Assembly (NCBI RefSeq): GCF_003073045.1
Contig: NC_037590.1
Span: 36,014,751-36,078,750 of the forward strand
Length of the DNA stretch: 64,000 nt
Direction of reading: 5' to 3'
From: Pomacea canaliculata
Taxonomy: Eukaryota > Mollusca > Gastropoda > Architaenioglossa > Ampullariidae
This document shows, one piece after another, positions 47,905-59,462 of the stretch. Numbering within the stretch: position 1 is the first letter of the stretch; each line of letters begins with the position of its first letter. The translations under genes were made by a program, and so were the position numbers. The notes beneath the pieces were generated by a model. It had not been told where the DNA came from. It was given only the letters and a program-made list of their open reading frames with translations, and made no database searches.

Positions 47905-50384
47905 ATGACCTGGAGCCTGGTGTGTGAGATCGTCTCGCCCGTCATCGCCATGATCTTCTACATCATCATGTACGCCAGCAACAAGTGGGTGGTGGCGGCG
48001 GACGCACACTGGGGTCTGTGGACCTGGTGCAGCGTCTCCGTCAACGGCACAAGCAACTGCTCTACCGTCGATTTTAACGCATCTGAAGGTAGGTGTCGCC
48101 CTTAATTCTTCACGCTGACTGAGAGAAATATACTACTTAAAACAATGGAAAGGCCAGTCGTGTATAGTCAATTCCTCGTTCGGAAATACTTGAAGTTGCA
48201 TTGCCTTTCTGGTTGCACACAAAATGTCTTGTCTGTTATTGTTAGACACTATAATAAATACCGGCTGTAATTTTTTTTCTCATTTTCTAGGGTATTTCAA
48301 AGCAGTGCGCATCATTAGTAGCATCGCACTGCTTGCATACATATTCTCCGTGTACGCCGTCCTCAGCAAAGGATGCAGAGCAGACAATCAAAAGAGGAAG
48401 ACATTCCCCATGCTGACACTTCGCAGCAGGTAACTCAATAACTTCACTTTTTTCTTTTTTAAACTTATAAACTTAAAGTGCAAGGTTCATTTTTATGGGA
48501 TAGACGAGGTAAAAAGTAAGGTTTGTTTCCTTAGCCGACCTTTTTTTTGTGACACATTGTTAGGGACCACACCTTTCTCGGGGCTAGCATTTTGTGAGGG
48601 GGTGGAATTCATTTTCTCTCCCACCCGCTTTACCTTATAGGTGGGGTCGGGTACCCATCCCTGACAGTTGGGTGGACTGGGCCTTGATTTGGGACGCTAG
48701 TGCTTGAAACCCTCGGTTTTCCACTTCGCAAAAAAATGGGATTGCTCGAAAGACCCCCTGTAATCGGTGTTTCTTACAATTATATAGGCACCACGCTGTG
48801 AATGATATCTTCCCTTTTCATTTGAGCCAGTGAGTGGCTCAACTAGCAATTCCTATGCTCTGATGGCCTTTTCCTACAGATGAATGAGCACAACCGCGTA
48901 GTTTAGCATTACAGGTGGTGAGATAATTTAACTCCGCGGGTCAGATATTTGTGTTCCGTAAGTAACGAGATACAAACATTACGACACGACCCTCATCTCA
49001 AGATGCAGTAAGCAATTTTGGTTTTTGTTTATTTGTTGATGCTGTTGGTTTTACTACTCCTTTTTGACTTTTGTATTTCCCACCTGTTGAGACATTGTAA
49101 TCCCCTGAATGATTAGAAGGCTATTTTTACATCTCTTGAATTTAGAAACCGACATACAGTGTATGTATATACGCATTAAGGGGTAGTCCTCCATCAGATA
49201 CGATGCAAGGGACACTGTTACACCCGTTCCAAAGAATTACTGTTACATTGAAAGACGACGATGACGATAAACGTTTGCACAGAAATTGAACTTTAATATT
49301 TGTGTGAAGTATATAATTAGTTGCTTATTTGCATCAATAAAATGAAAAACATGAGTAATGATCTTATGAGCAAATATTCACCACCTACTCAATTATCTCC
49401 CTTTTCCATCATCAAATGACCTTTTGACTAATCACCAGCCTGGTCCAATAAATATGTTTCCTGGCCCAAAGCTTCTCCACCACATCCACGTTTCATTGTT
49501 GAAGATGACTTATACCGAATGTCAGATAATCATCCGGACATCAGTCACGAGTGAGGGGGTTTGCTTGAAACGTAGAATACCCAAGGACTTCTTCATTTGG
49601 GAACGATAAAGTAATAACGGTGCAATAAATTATGTTTAATTACATGGAGAGGTTAAATTTGCTTATTGGCGTCTTCTAAGAAGATATATATGATGTTGCA
49701 GGTATTTTGTCAGTGACGATCATCGGAATCCTGGTAGAAAACTACAAGAACGACAAGACCTTCCGCCAGTACCCGGGTAGCGAGCTGGGGTGGTGCGTGT
49801 GGCTGCACGTGGCGGCAGCATCTCTGACGCTCAGCGGCGCATTTATGCGCTTCTACAACGACAAGAAGTGGTCGGAGGATTCACCCTCGGTTTTCCACAT
49901 CGGGCCAGCACGAACTGGCAGGGAGGTCATACTTCGCTGGACAGTCGAACCCACCGTCTCACCGACAACTAGGGGTGGTGAGAAAAGAACCCTTTCAACA
50001 AGCAGTTTGTCGTCATGGTCACGACGACCTGTTGTTGGTCCGTCTCTGTCTGGCCTGCCAGGTTACGACCAGACTCCGCCCAGGTATCAGCCACCGACCT
50101 TTCCACCCCCGTCCTATGACATTGCAGTGGTGAGCGTTGACGTACCTCCACCAGACTACGTACAAGCAGTTAGGTCTTCCGGGTCCTCAGACAGTGTGGA
50201 CGACAACTTTACTTCTCACATTAGAAGACATCCGGGGTGTGAGATACCCCATCCTCTACCGACAGGAGTGGTCATGGGCGGGCAGCGAGGAGGCCCGACA
50301 ACGTTTAAACATGAACTGGTTCTAGTTGTAACCTCGAACTGCTCAAACCGGTTTTCATTTCAAGCACGAACCACTTCTAAATGA
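47905..50384 (+). CDS. Claudin-like tetraspan membrane protein 6 with PPxY tail
   Basis: Exons 47905-48088, 48291-48429 and 49702-50384, together about 335 residues, the largest of the cluster. TM1 is near VIAMIFYIIMYASNKWVV; the loop has WGLWTWC (GLW 37-39, C42) and C52, with N-glycosylation sequons at N47, N51 and N58. Exon 2 carries TM2 (AVRIISSIALLAYIFSVY) and a basic stretch; exon 3 starts ILSVTIIGILVENYKND, has TM4 (WLHVAAASLTLSGAFMRFY) and a tail of about 180 residues with FPPPSYD and VPPPDYVQAV, two PPxY motifs expected to bind WW domains of Nedd4-type ligases or YAP-like proteins (family knowledge). Intron 1 is phase 1 as in the paralogues, but exon 2 ends in phase 2 while exon 3 needs phase 1. 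One base too many (139 nt) or an annotation gap; the rest is well preserved, so I list it as a gene. Confidence 0.75.
48594..48795. mobile_element. SINE-like repeat in intron 2 of claudin-like gene 6
   Basis: GGGTACCCATCCCTGACAG next to TTGGGTGGACTGGG resembles the conserved body of widespread invertebrate SINEs, and it is followed by GCTTGAAACCCTCGG. tRNA boxes are not clear, so the family and ends are uncertain. Confidence 0.35.
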
Positions 50385-52774
50385 AAATCAATGGCATTTT
50401 AAAATTCGGAGATAAACCTGGTGGTTGTGGCGTTGCCTCTCTGGATACAAAGAAATCTATAGAGTTCACGGGTCTCTTCATTTGCCGTTTGTTTCATTGA
50501 GCAGAGCTTTGTACCGAGACAATGAACCTTCCAGTAGGCGATAACGATGGACATACTGGCAGTACGATGAGCTTGTGTTATCGTCTTATTCACCTGCAAA
50601 ATTATGAGCATACATGCAACGAGTAGACAAGCAAGCAGAAGGGAGGATGCAGGCAGATACTGAGGCAGGCAGGCAGGCAGACAGACAGACAGACAGACAG
50701 ACAGGAAGGCAGGAAGGCAGGAAGGCAGGCAGGAAGGCAGGAAGACAGACAGACAGACCGGAAAATATCTAAGGTTGGACTTCAGTATTCGGATATTATT
50801 ATGAGCTGTTGGAAAAAGATCTACAAATAGTTTTCCCAATTTTTGTTCAAATTGTTTTAGAGGAGAAGGGGGGAATAGAAAGGTTTTTTTTCATATTTCT
50901 GTAAATGATTTTGATTTCGTTGTCAAATCGTGGACAAAAATATATGTTATTTGTTTATTTGAATAAATAAACTTTACATATATATATATATAATGAGATA
51001 TTTTATAATTTACGTGCATTCCAGTGACATGCATATAGTAGCAAGTGTGATTGATAAGGAATTTCGTCTGACTGATGAGAAATAGTCAAATGAAAATTCA
51101 TGTGGACTGTTTTATACATGTATTAACACTCAGAGAACGAATGTTGTACTGAGAGGCTACTGTTTCACATCTTGTCATAAAAAGGTAATATTTAAATAGT
51201 GTTTAAATGTAAGACAAATGTATGCAACAAATAAAGTTTGATTTTATTTATTTATTTAATTAAACGACTTTTTAAACATTTAATCACAATTAGGAATGAC
51301 AGTTTATTTTTTAGGCTGTTAGCTATAACTGTGCCTTTCACATATTTACAAAACATATTGAAAGGACGGAGCATTAGACACCGCTGCCATTAAGTTTATT
51401 GTTAAGATAACATGAGTCTTTTGAAAAATTAAACCACACATTAAAGGGAAGTAATCGCGAGAATTAAAAGTACCAGGAGTTTAAGCACTACAAGGGTTAT
51501 TTAATCGGGGTGGTGAGTGACGTCATCACGACAGTGATAATCGGGTTCGCATCTCAGCTCCGACAAATATGACACCTGTTTACAGGGTTGACCATCGTGG
51601 TTTTATTGAGGTACTCAGGTTTGAGAGAGAGAGAGACTGAATTTTTTGAATGATAGTGAGTGAATGTACAAGACACATATGATATTGCAAAGTAGTTTTT
51701 CCGTCTTTTTGTCGCACAACAGTAAAGAATCACAAACCACAAGATGTGGTATTTGCATGCTTTATTTTAATTTCTATGCGGAAAAGGTTTTTGTTTGATG
51801 AACAGCTTTTATATTTCTTCATTTGCTTAAAGTAAATTTCAGTTGCCGATATTGGTGTGATTATTAGTGTTATAGTGAACACAGCTTTGTCTAATAATAT
51901 TATTCTCAGTCACATTTATTAATAACACTGATAACATCAGAAAATGATGAAACTGGACAACAACGACAGCAACAACAGCATCATCCTGACCATCATATGT
52001 CCCATAATTCATTCGGCCACGGAAGTATTCTCATGAAACTGGACACAAAGCAACGGGAAACCTTTTCCCTATCAAAACTGTCTTTAACCCCCTTTGAGAA
52101 AATTACACCAAAGCAAATAAAATCAAGAAGGTATTACAACATTTTCAGCATTATGATTAGAGCTGTTTTTTCCACAGGTTTAGATAAATCTTTACATACA
52201 GCCTCTCGGACTTCCGGCTAGCTTGTGATCCTTGACATCACTATATCACAGAATTTTTGGTCGCCCTTTCACCCTCCAGGCTTCGGTGCATCCGACATTG
52301 GTTGCTATGTAGTGTTGTGAGTTTTCCTTTTAATTATTTGAAATCTCTTCTCCTTGAATTTTAAAATCTGATACACTTATCAGAGCATATCTTAACATGA
52401 ACTTAATGTGAACCTTGTAAATGTCACCACAAACATAACCGGACAGATATTTCCATCTCATGAAATGTCTTCAACACCCCAGTTTTGTTGCTTTTTTTGT
52501 TTTGGTTTTTTTTTTTTGTTTGGTTTTTTGTTGTTGTTGTTGTTTGTTTGTTTTTGTTTTTTTTTTTGTTGACCTGCTGACTTCTTACTTTCTCCACGCT
52601 AAATTTCTTTGAACTGTGAAAGCTCAAATTTCTCATAGCCTTTACAGTCGATGTTCCGTCTGTTGATGATTTGGCACAGACGATGTTGTATGGCTATTTG
52701 GATTTTTTTTTTCTTATTAGCATCTTTGGCTGCACACGGTGTCAATAAAGATTTCAGGCAGATACTCGCTTTTT
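50385..52774. other. Intergenic between two convergent genes
   Basis: AT-rich DNA between the plus-strand claudin-like gene 6 and the minus-strand transporter. AATAAATAAA near 50962 is a likely polyadenylation site of gene 6. TGACGTCA at 51518-51525; a T/G-rich tract at 52490-52570. No coding exon was recognised. Confidence 0.5.
50641..50762. repeat. (GGCA)n/(GACA)n/(GGAA)n compound microsatellite
   Basis: Tetranucleotide runs of related units in succession after claudin-like gene 6. The minus-strand frame reading SVCLSVCLPACLP across it is an artefact of the repeat. Confidence 0.9.
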
Positions 52775-55700
52775 CTACCTGGCGCGGCGGATCTTTATAA
52801 CGAAGACCCCGCTGAGCACAAAGTAACAGGAGGTGATCACGAACAGGACAATGTATCCCAGGCCAATCTGAAATATAAAGACAGCAGCTGCACCTTGAAC
52901 TAAACTTTACAAACCAATCTAGAAATCTAGCTGTGTAATCTTAAATATATGTTACGTTCCAATTTTCGACCGTCGTGATAGCAATGTTTTATTAATAAAA
53001 GCTTACTAACAAAGATTAAAATATATGTCAAACTTTAAAATAGCCTGGGATTTTTTTGCATCTCTGATGTAAATCGGAACTTAAAAATTATTTCTTAGTT
53101 AAATGGAGGTCGCGAAGTGGCTCAACCACCCGGTACTCTTCACATTAAATCACCTGACAGTTGACACGTTCAAAGAGATCGAGAACAAGGCCGCCAATGG
53201 GCGTGGCCAAGGCTTGAGGCAGAACGAGAGCCTGGTGCCAAACAGCGATGTCTTTCGCCTTCTCTTGCTCCTCGGGCAGCACGTCCATCACGAGGGCAAA
53301 GTCTACCGACTGAAAGGCGCCAAACCCGATGCCTGCAACATGCATTCGAACTTGAGGATAAGAGTGAAGTAAGAAGCTTATGAAACATATTTTGTCATAA
53401 TAATTCCTAAGAAATATTTAATCTTTTTTTCCCCACACCCATTCTTACAGAAAAGAATCTTTTCATTTACAAGGGTATTTGAAAATTGGAAAATGCTCCC
53501 AATTAACATGATGTGACAAGGGGACGCAAGCCGTACGACCTCCGAGCGCCATCTTTGACTAAATGTACTTGTGTTACTTCCCCTTGTTATATAAGGTCAG
53601 TTGTTGTTGCTGACGAAGATGAAAATCTCACCTGTAAGGAAAGCCGTGGCAATAGCCAGGTAATAGGCCGAGTGACCACTGATGAAGGCGTCTGCGAGGG
53701 ATCCTGCAGCCATTAAAAACGCTGGAACATACGAAATAAACAAAAATAATGCAGCCACAAGTAAACACGCACGTGCGCACGCACACACACACACACTCTG
53801 TATGTCTCTCTGTCTCAGTTTTTCTCTCGAATAATAGCAATGACAGTCTATTTACAATACAATTAAAATAAAATATTCTTGGCGTATACATTTATTAATC
53901 TTGAACGGAATGTTGTTAACATAAAAAAATGTCATTTAACTATGTCCCATAACAGCATAAAATAAGCTGTCGAAAGTGAATACATTATAATTTAAGTCAG
54001 AAAAATCGATGCTTTTAGGGCATATTATAAAACCACATCTCCTCATCAAGGTTTTCATCATCGGCGTCGTCATCATTCTCATCGTTCTATGTAAAGCATA
54101 TAGGGTCAATGTTCTACTCACCAGCTCCTATGACGATGGCTTTTCTTCTCCAGTTCGATCTGACACAATGCCAAAGACGATAGAGCTAAAGGAAAGGAGT
54201 CAAGAGATATATAAATGAAAGTCAGCACGTCTTTCACAAACTAGCGCACGATAATTTTGTTATTTTACGGAAATATTTTGTTTACACAGACTCATCATGA
54301 TTCTCGCAATGACCAGACCATAATGTTTTTTTGCACGCGGTACCTGACGGCGGCAGAAAACAACAACGGCAACAACATCAGAGCCACGGACGTCGCCGCT
54401 GTCCAGCAGTACGGCAACTGCACCATGTCATCCAGCCAGTACTCCAAGAACCTGAAACAGAAAACAGTCCCAGAGTGGAGGAGGAGAAGTTGGATGATGA
54501 CATAGATTTCAGTCCTTTCTGTGCAGTACTTCGTGTCAGCTTGTACAAAGCGTTCAACAGGTGATGAACTCAGAGAGATGGTTACTGTGACTAACCCCGT
54601 GATTGTCGCAACGCCTTGCTGCATGAGGAACCGCGTGATGAAAACCCAACGGAAGTCGTGCTCTGGAAATGATATTTGCTAAGTAAAGATTTCTGTCAAA
54701 CAGTTCTGACATTGATGAAATGAATACAATTTTATGAATATTTATGAAACTGGCTGTCCAGCCACTAATTTGCCACTCTGTCTCAATTTGCAAAAGTTAG
54801 TTTTAGTCTCAGAACACTTGTCAGGAAGAGTAACACTATAATGACCAACAAAAAAGCAGCAAACACCCACACACACACACCGATACACGCGCCACATACA
54901 CACTCAATACATCTACTCTTGCACAAAGTCGTTGTGTTGCTCACATAATTATGCTGAAGATCAACAGGTCAAATATATTTACATAGTCAAGGAACAGCAT
55001 AATGGTCTGAGGAAAATGATATATGAAAATACAAAACACAAGACAGATCATAAGGCAATGGAAAACAGCATTTGTAAGATGAATGGGAGGCAAATCCCCC
55101 GTATATAACAAGATGCGTTTGTTTGTTTGTTGTTGTTGTTTGTTCGTGTTGTGCTCATCAGCACAATCATACCTTTTAGAGGACTCCAGAATCCGGCAAA
55201 AATGACCTTGCAGCCTACATGTTCAGAAATAACATTAATAATAAATTTATTCTTCTTTGCTTTAAAAAATGACTATGGTCAAGAAAAAACTTTAAAAATA
55301 CAATATTATCATACACTTTTCGTAACTTCGTATTGAGAAATTTTAATACCATTATAATTACCATAAAAAATAAACATATTAATATTTTGAGCATTGGTAT
55401 CACAGATTGACAGCAATATAAACACGAAAGTGAATGTTCGGGGTTTTTTGTTCCATGTACACATCAGGAAAAGAGTTTCTTTCTGGACGGAAAGGGTAAA
55501 AACGTACATTTAAAAATATGAACAATATAACAATTAGAAAATCAGCCACTGGCATACCCAGCTTCTTTTTCTCCCCGTCGTCTCTTCCAGAATGTTCCTT
55601 TGTGACGACAACTGTGACGGCTACGCTGAGAACAATGACAGCAATAATAACACCATAGATGCTAAGAATTCCAATGTGCTGAAAAAAAGAGAATTGGAAA

Positions 55701-56972
55701 AAATTTCACGATAAGCTCCATCTATTCTCGTGATAACAATTTTAGATTTTTTTAAAACGTTTGTGTGAAACGGACAACCCATTGTCATTTGTGGGACATT
55801 ATGTGACATTGTCACATGATTATCACATGACTGTCACATGACAGGCGAAAGAATGACGACTGCTCACCGTGAAGCTCAAGCCTGCAGCTGCGCCCGACAC
55901 GTTCCCCAGTAGAATCATGGCGCCCATTACTCCAGAGTTGAAACCTGTAAAATTTGAGAAAAAATGTAAAACTCGACTCTTCCCTCGTGTCGCCGATGTA
56001 TGAATAAACAATTAAACACAATTAAGCACAAACATGTGATGACCTACGAACGAACATTTCTAATACTACTTTTATGACCATCACTAGGACATCACCATAC
56101 TAAAGAGAAATGTGATAAGCGATGGTTCACCTCTCTGCGAAGGATGAGACTTGTCTGCAACTAGAGCGTTGAACGGAACAGATATGGCCGCTTGTGAAGA
56201 GATGACGATGAGGAAAAACAAGATGTATAAACCTATTTGACAAAAATACATTTTTCATTTGTATGTCCATTCGATTCGATCTCATCAAGACATTTCATAT
56301 TATTTTCAACCCTATTTCCTATCCAGCTGTTCATATTCTCTAAGTTCATTCATTCATTCACCCATTCAATGTATTTCATGGTCTGCGTGTCATTTGTCAT
56401 CCATAAGAAGGTTATGGTAACTGCAGTGATCGCTCAGTGTCTTTTTGTCGTATCGTAGCCTAGTTGAGTTGGTAAGGGTCTCGTGGTAGAATGTGTTTTC
56501 GATAATCAACTGAGGCCCAAGAGATCGGGATACCTGTGTTCCCAGGATAATCCTCCTCTATTATCTTTTCCGACCCAACGCCTTCGTCTTTGCGAGGGAG
56601 GATCACTCCTCCTGGCGGGGTACCTCCGGTCAACCGGATGTCACGTGTCGAGGCGGTTAAGTTGGAAAAAGGAAGACATCGCTTGAAAGCCAGGTCACGG
56701 ATACACTAAACAAGGAAGCAGACAGCGATTTTGTCCTTTAAATACACGTTAATGTATGTATGCAAGTGTGAATGTCAGTGGCAGTCTGTTGAAACTATCG
56801 GTTGCAATGCTAGTCTCTCGTACATTATCAATGTGCATTGCAGGGGAATTAAAAGCTGTCTGTATTGCAGGACATGAATAGCAATATAGTAAAGTCCCCT
56901 TTACCATTTAACTCCAGTTAAAATATGCAATTATAATGCTACATCGAAGTTATATCAATATTTGCTTGTATT

Positions 56973-57006
<34 letters not shown>

Positions 57007-59462
57007 CACAAAGAATGTCAAATCCATGACAAAAATCTGCTCTGCAATTTTCAGTTACAAGACAATGGGCAATTACTGCCGGACCACTTACTGTCTCTGT
57101 GTTGTTGAATGCTGTTTCCTCGGAGCCTTTTGGACTTCTTTCTCTGCAAAGGAAGTTCAAAAGTACTTTGTTTTCACTGCTAATTAATAATTTAAACATT
57201 CAGCTGAGAAACATTACAATTTCGTTGTTAATGTTACTTTTCTGTAAAAGACTGAATAAAAGACTGCAGTTATAGACGTAAGGATGACCAAAACGCATTG
57301 ATAGAATCTCGAATAAAAAAATATCGAGTTCTTTATTTTCCGATATCAATACAATTTTTAAATAACTGGTAAACTCACAATTAAAAGAACTCACATGACA
57401 AGCTGGGGAGCGCTGAATGCCATTCCAAGAAGACCAACACTGTAAATAAAGTCATTATGTTTCTTCACAAACATTTTTGTATTTCAAAAAAGGAAAAGAT
57501 TTTTTGTCTAATGGCTGTAGGTGGTTCACCGTGTCTAACCCACGTAAGAGATAAGATGAAACCAAAACCTCTTTTTCCACTGCCCTTAACTCATCTGATG
57601 AATGAAGTAGCCATTCCTGCTGGATGTGCAAGGGAGAAGGGTGTTTTAATTACGAGAGCAAGCCTCGAACAGCTGACATTTTGTATTTAATTATATCATT
57701 ACAAAAACGACAATATATTACAGATTTATGAGGTACTTTCTGCTGCTGACAGAACTGGCACAAGCATCTAAAGCTACAGTTGTTAAATAATCCGATATTT
57801 ATATGCAAATGCATTATTCGATGATTGATGAATATATGGATCAATGGACGAGTGTAGAAGCGGAAGACAGGGGCTGGAGAAGTTTACCACATGAAGGCCG
57901 TGCCCATGAGCATGACAGGTCGCCTCTTGCCCAGTCGGCTCTTGATGCGGTCGCTCACCATGCCGATCATAGGACTCACCAGGAACGTCACAGCTGCAGT
58001 CACACACATCACAATGCATGTCACCACACCATAAAGCACATTTTGTTACATGCATGTGAACGTATTGCTATCAGAAAAACGACTATCGGTTGTAGGCAGC
58101 CTCTGCATTCAGCGCCCGTCTGCTCTGGTCTGTGGTTTCAAGAAAATATGAATATTTCAGCCTGTCATCAAGACAGCTAAAAGAGTCACGAAATAAAAGT
58201 TGATACCAGGGACATGTCCTCTACTCCTGGACCAAGGAGACATTCTTTCACATGAAGTAATGTTGTATCATTTATTCTTGTCTTTCTGCTTTATTATCAC
58301 ATTGTTATTAGCTGTGTATGTTTATAGTCATTTATTATTTGTGATTTGCGTCTCACTGTATGGATACAGAAGGAAGTATAAGGGAAATGTGGCAGAGTGG
58401 ATCCATCAGTGAAAACAGCAATAAAATGAAAAATAATGTAGTCATAATCAGTAACACAAGCTAATGTCATTAGCGCCACAAGAGCAGATAACTACACAAC
58501 GACCGCTGTGGTCGGCATCACTTATCTACGATCGAACCTGCTCCTCCGGCAACCAGTCCCCCGAGGCAGCTCCCTTTGGCTGAGCCCCCAACCAGCGCCT
58601 CCATCTGGGCAGGGACCACTGCACAGAGTGCGCATGTCTGCACGTGAGTGTCGTCACACAGCTGAAGCTTATACAGTATCTTTATCTCCGACCTTTAGAG
58701 AGCTCCTCGGCTCTGACTCACGTTAACATTCGAAGCTTTTCTAAGCTAATTAGTAGAATGTGCAGAATAAGTCAATGGATTAAAGCTTAAAGATCCCGTG
58801 ATTAAAAGTATCTAAATTGAAGAGTTATAAATTTGAATAAAATCATAAATCTGAAGGAATTGTGACAGTCAAGTGAGCAATATGTTTATATAAATAATGT
58901 CCACATGATATCTGGGTTTCCGTGAAATGTTTGGCATAACTTTCTCTTGTCTTATTTCACTGTATATGATGTAGTCATATTAACAACAACAACAACGATG
59001 ATGATGATGATTATTATTATTATTATTATTGTGTAAATATTAGCAAAACGAGCTCAGTGAAAGATAATAAGCCACACAACACTCACCCACAACACTGAGA
59101 AGAAGAACCATAAAGTTAAGGCCAAACTGTGTGAAGTTCATTAAGAATGTCTGCCGTTTACTCAGCAATGGCGGAGTGCCTTGGTCCACCATCTGCAGCT
59201 CTGAGTAAGGCGCTCCACTGTCCAGACAAAACAAAGTCGCCGAGTGTTTTAGTGAGTAGACGGATTTCCATGTACAGTTTGTGCATGGGCTTATTTTTTT
59301 GTTATCATTACCTTTAGATCTGTGTTCATGTGGATCACGCATGAAACTAAATAAATTATCAATCAAACCAATTAATCTCTAAATGTATATTGAGTTGGTT
59401 TTTTTTTTTTCAATTTTAAACAATATCACTTACTCGGCTTCCTCAGTATATAGTTTGGTCAT
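52775..59462 (-). CDS. Major facilitator superfamily transporter (GPH/SLC45-like), about 430 aa
   Basis: Minus-strand exons in reading order: 59462-59434 (MTKLYTEEA), 59217-59087, 57993-57888, 57439-57395, 57143-57092, 56232-56131, 55944-55868, 55678-55558, 54662-54596, 54451-54344, 54185-54122, 53721-53632, 53332-53154, 52867-52775 (TAG). The first half has SPMIGMVSDRIKSRLGKRRP and the second FGIVSDRT...RRKAIVIGAG, the paired motif-A loops of MFS carriers; SDR-x-x-SRLGxRRP resembles GPH/SLC45 sugar symporters. Further hallmarks are FNALVADKSHPSQRG, RWVFITRFLMQQG and FALVMDVLPEEQEKAKD. Expected: 12 membrane helices, proton-coupled solute transport; substrate unknown. Two problems: exons 57143-57092 and 56232-56131 differ in phase, so a small exon (length 1 mod 3) is missing from my model, and the 64-nt exon 54185-54122 lacks one base (SDRT then GRRK in the next frame). 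A SINE lies in the intron at 56.5 kb. Confidence 0.85.
56455..56700 (+). mobile_element. tRNA-derived SINE, degraded, antisense in the transporter intron
   Basis: GTAGCCTAGTTGAGTTGG with AAGGGTCTCGTGG is an A-box-like tRNA head; GAGATCGGGATACC about 55 bases later is a degenerate B-box. The body runs to about 56700. It lies in the intron where a small coding exon of the transporter is missing from the model. Confidence 0.5.
58981..59033. repeat. Compound (AAC)n/(GAT)n/(TTA)n microsatellite
   Basis: Three trinucleotide runs side by side in the intron after the second coding exon of the transporter. Confidence 0.9.
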
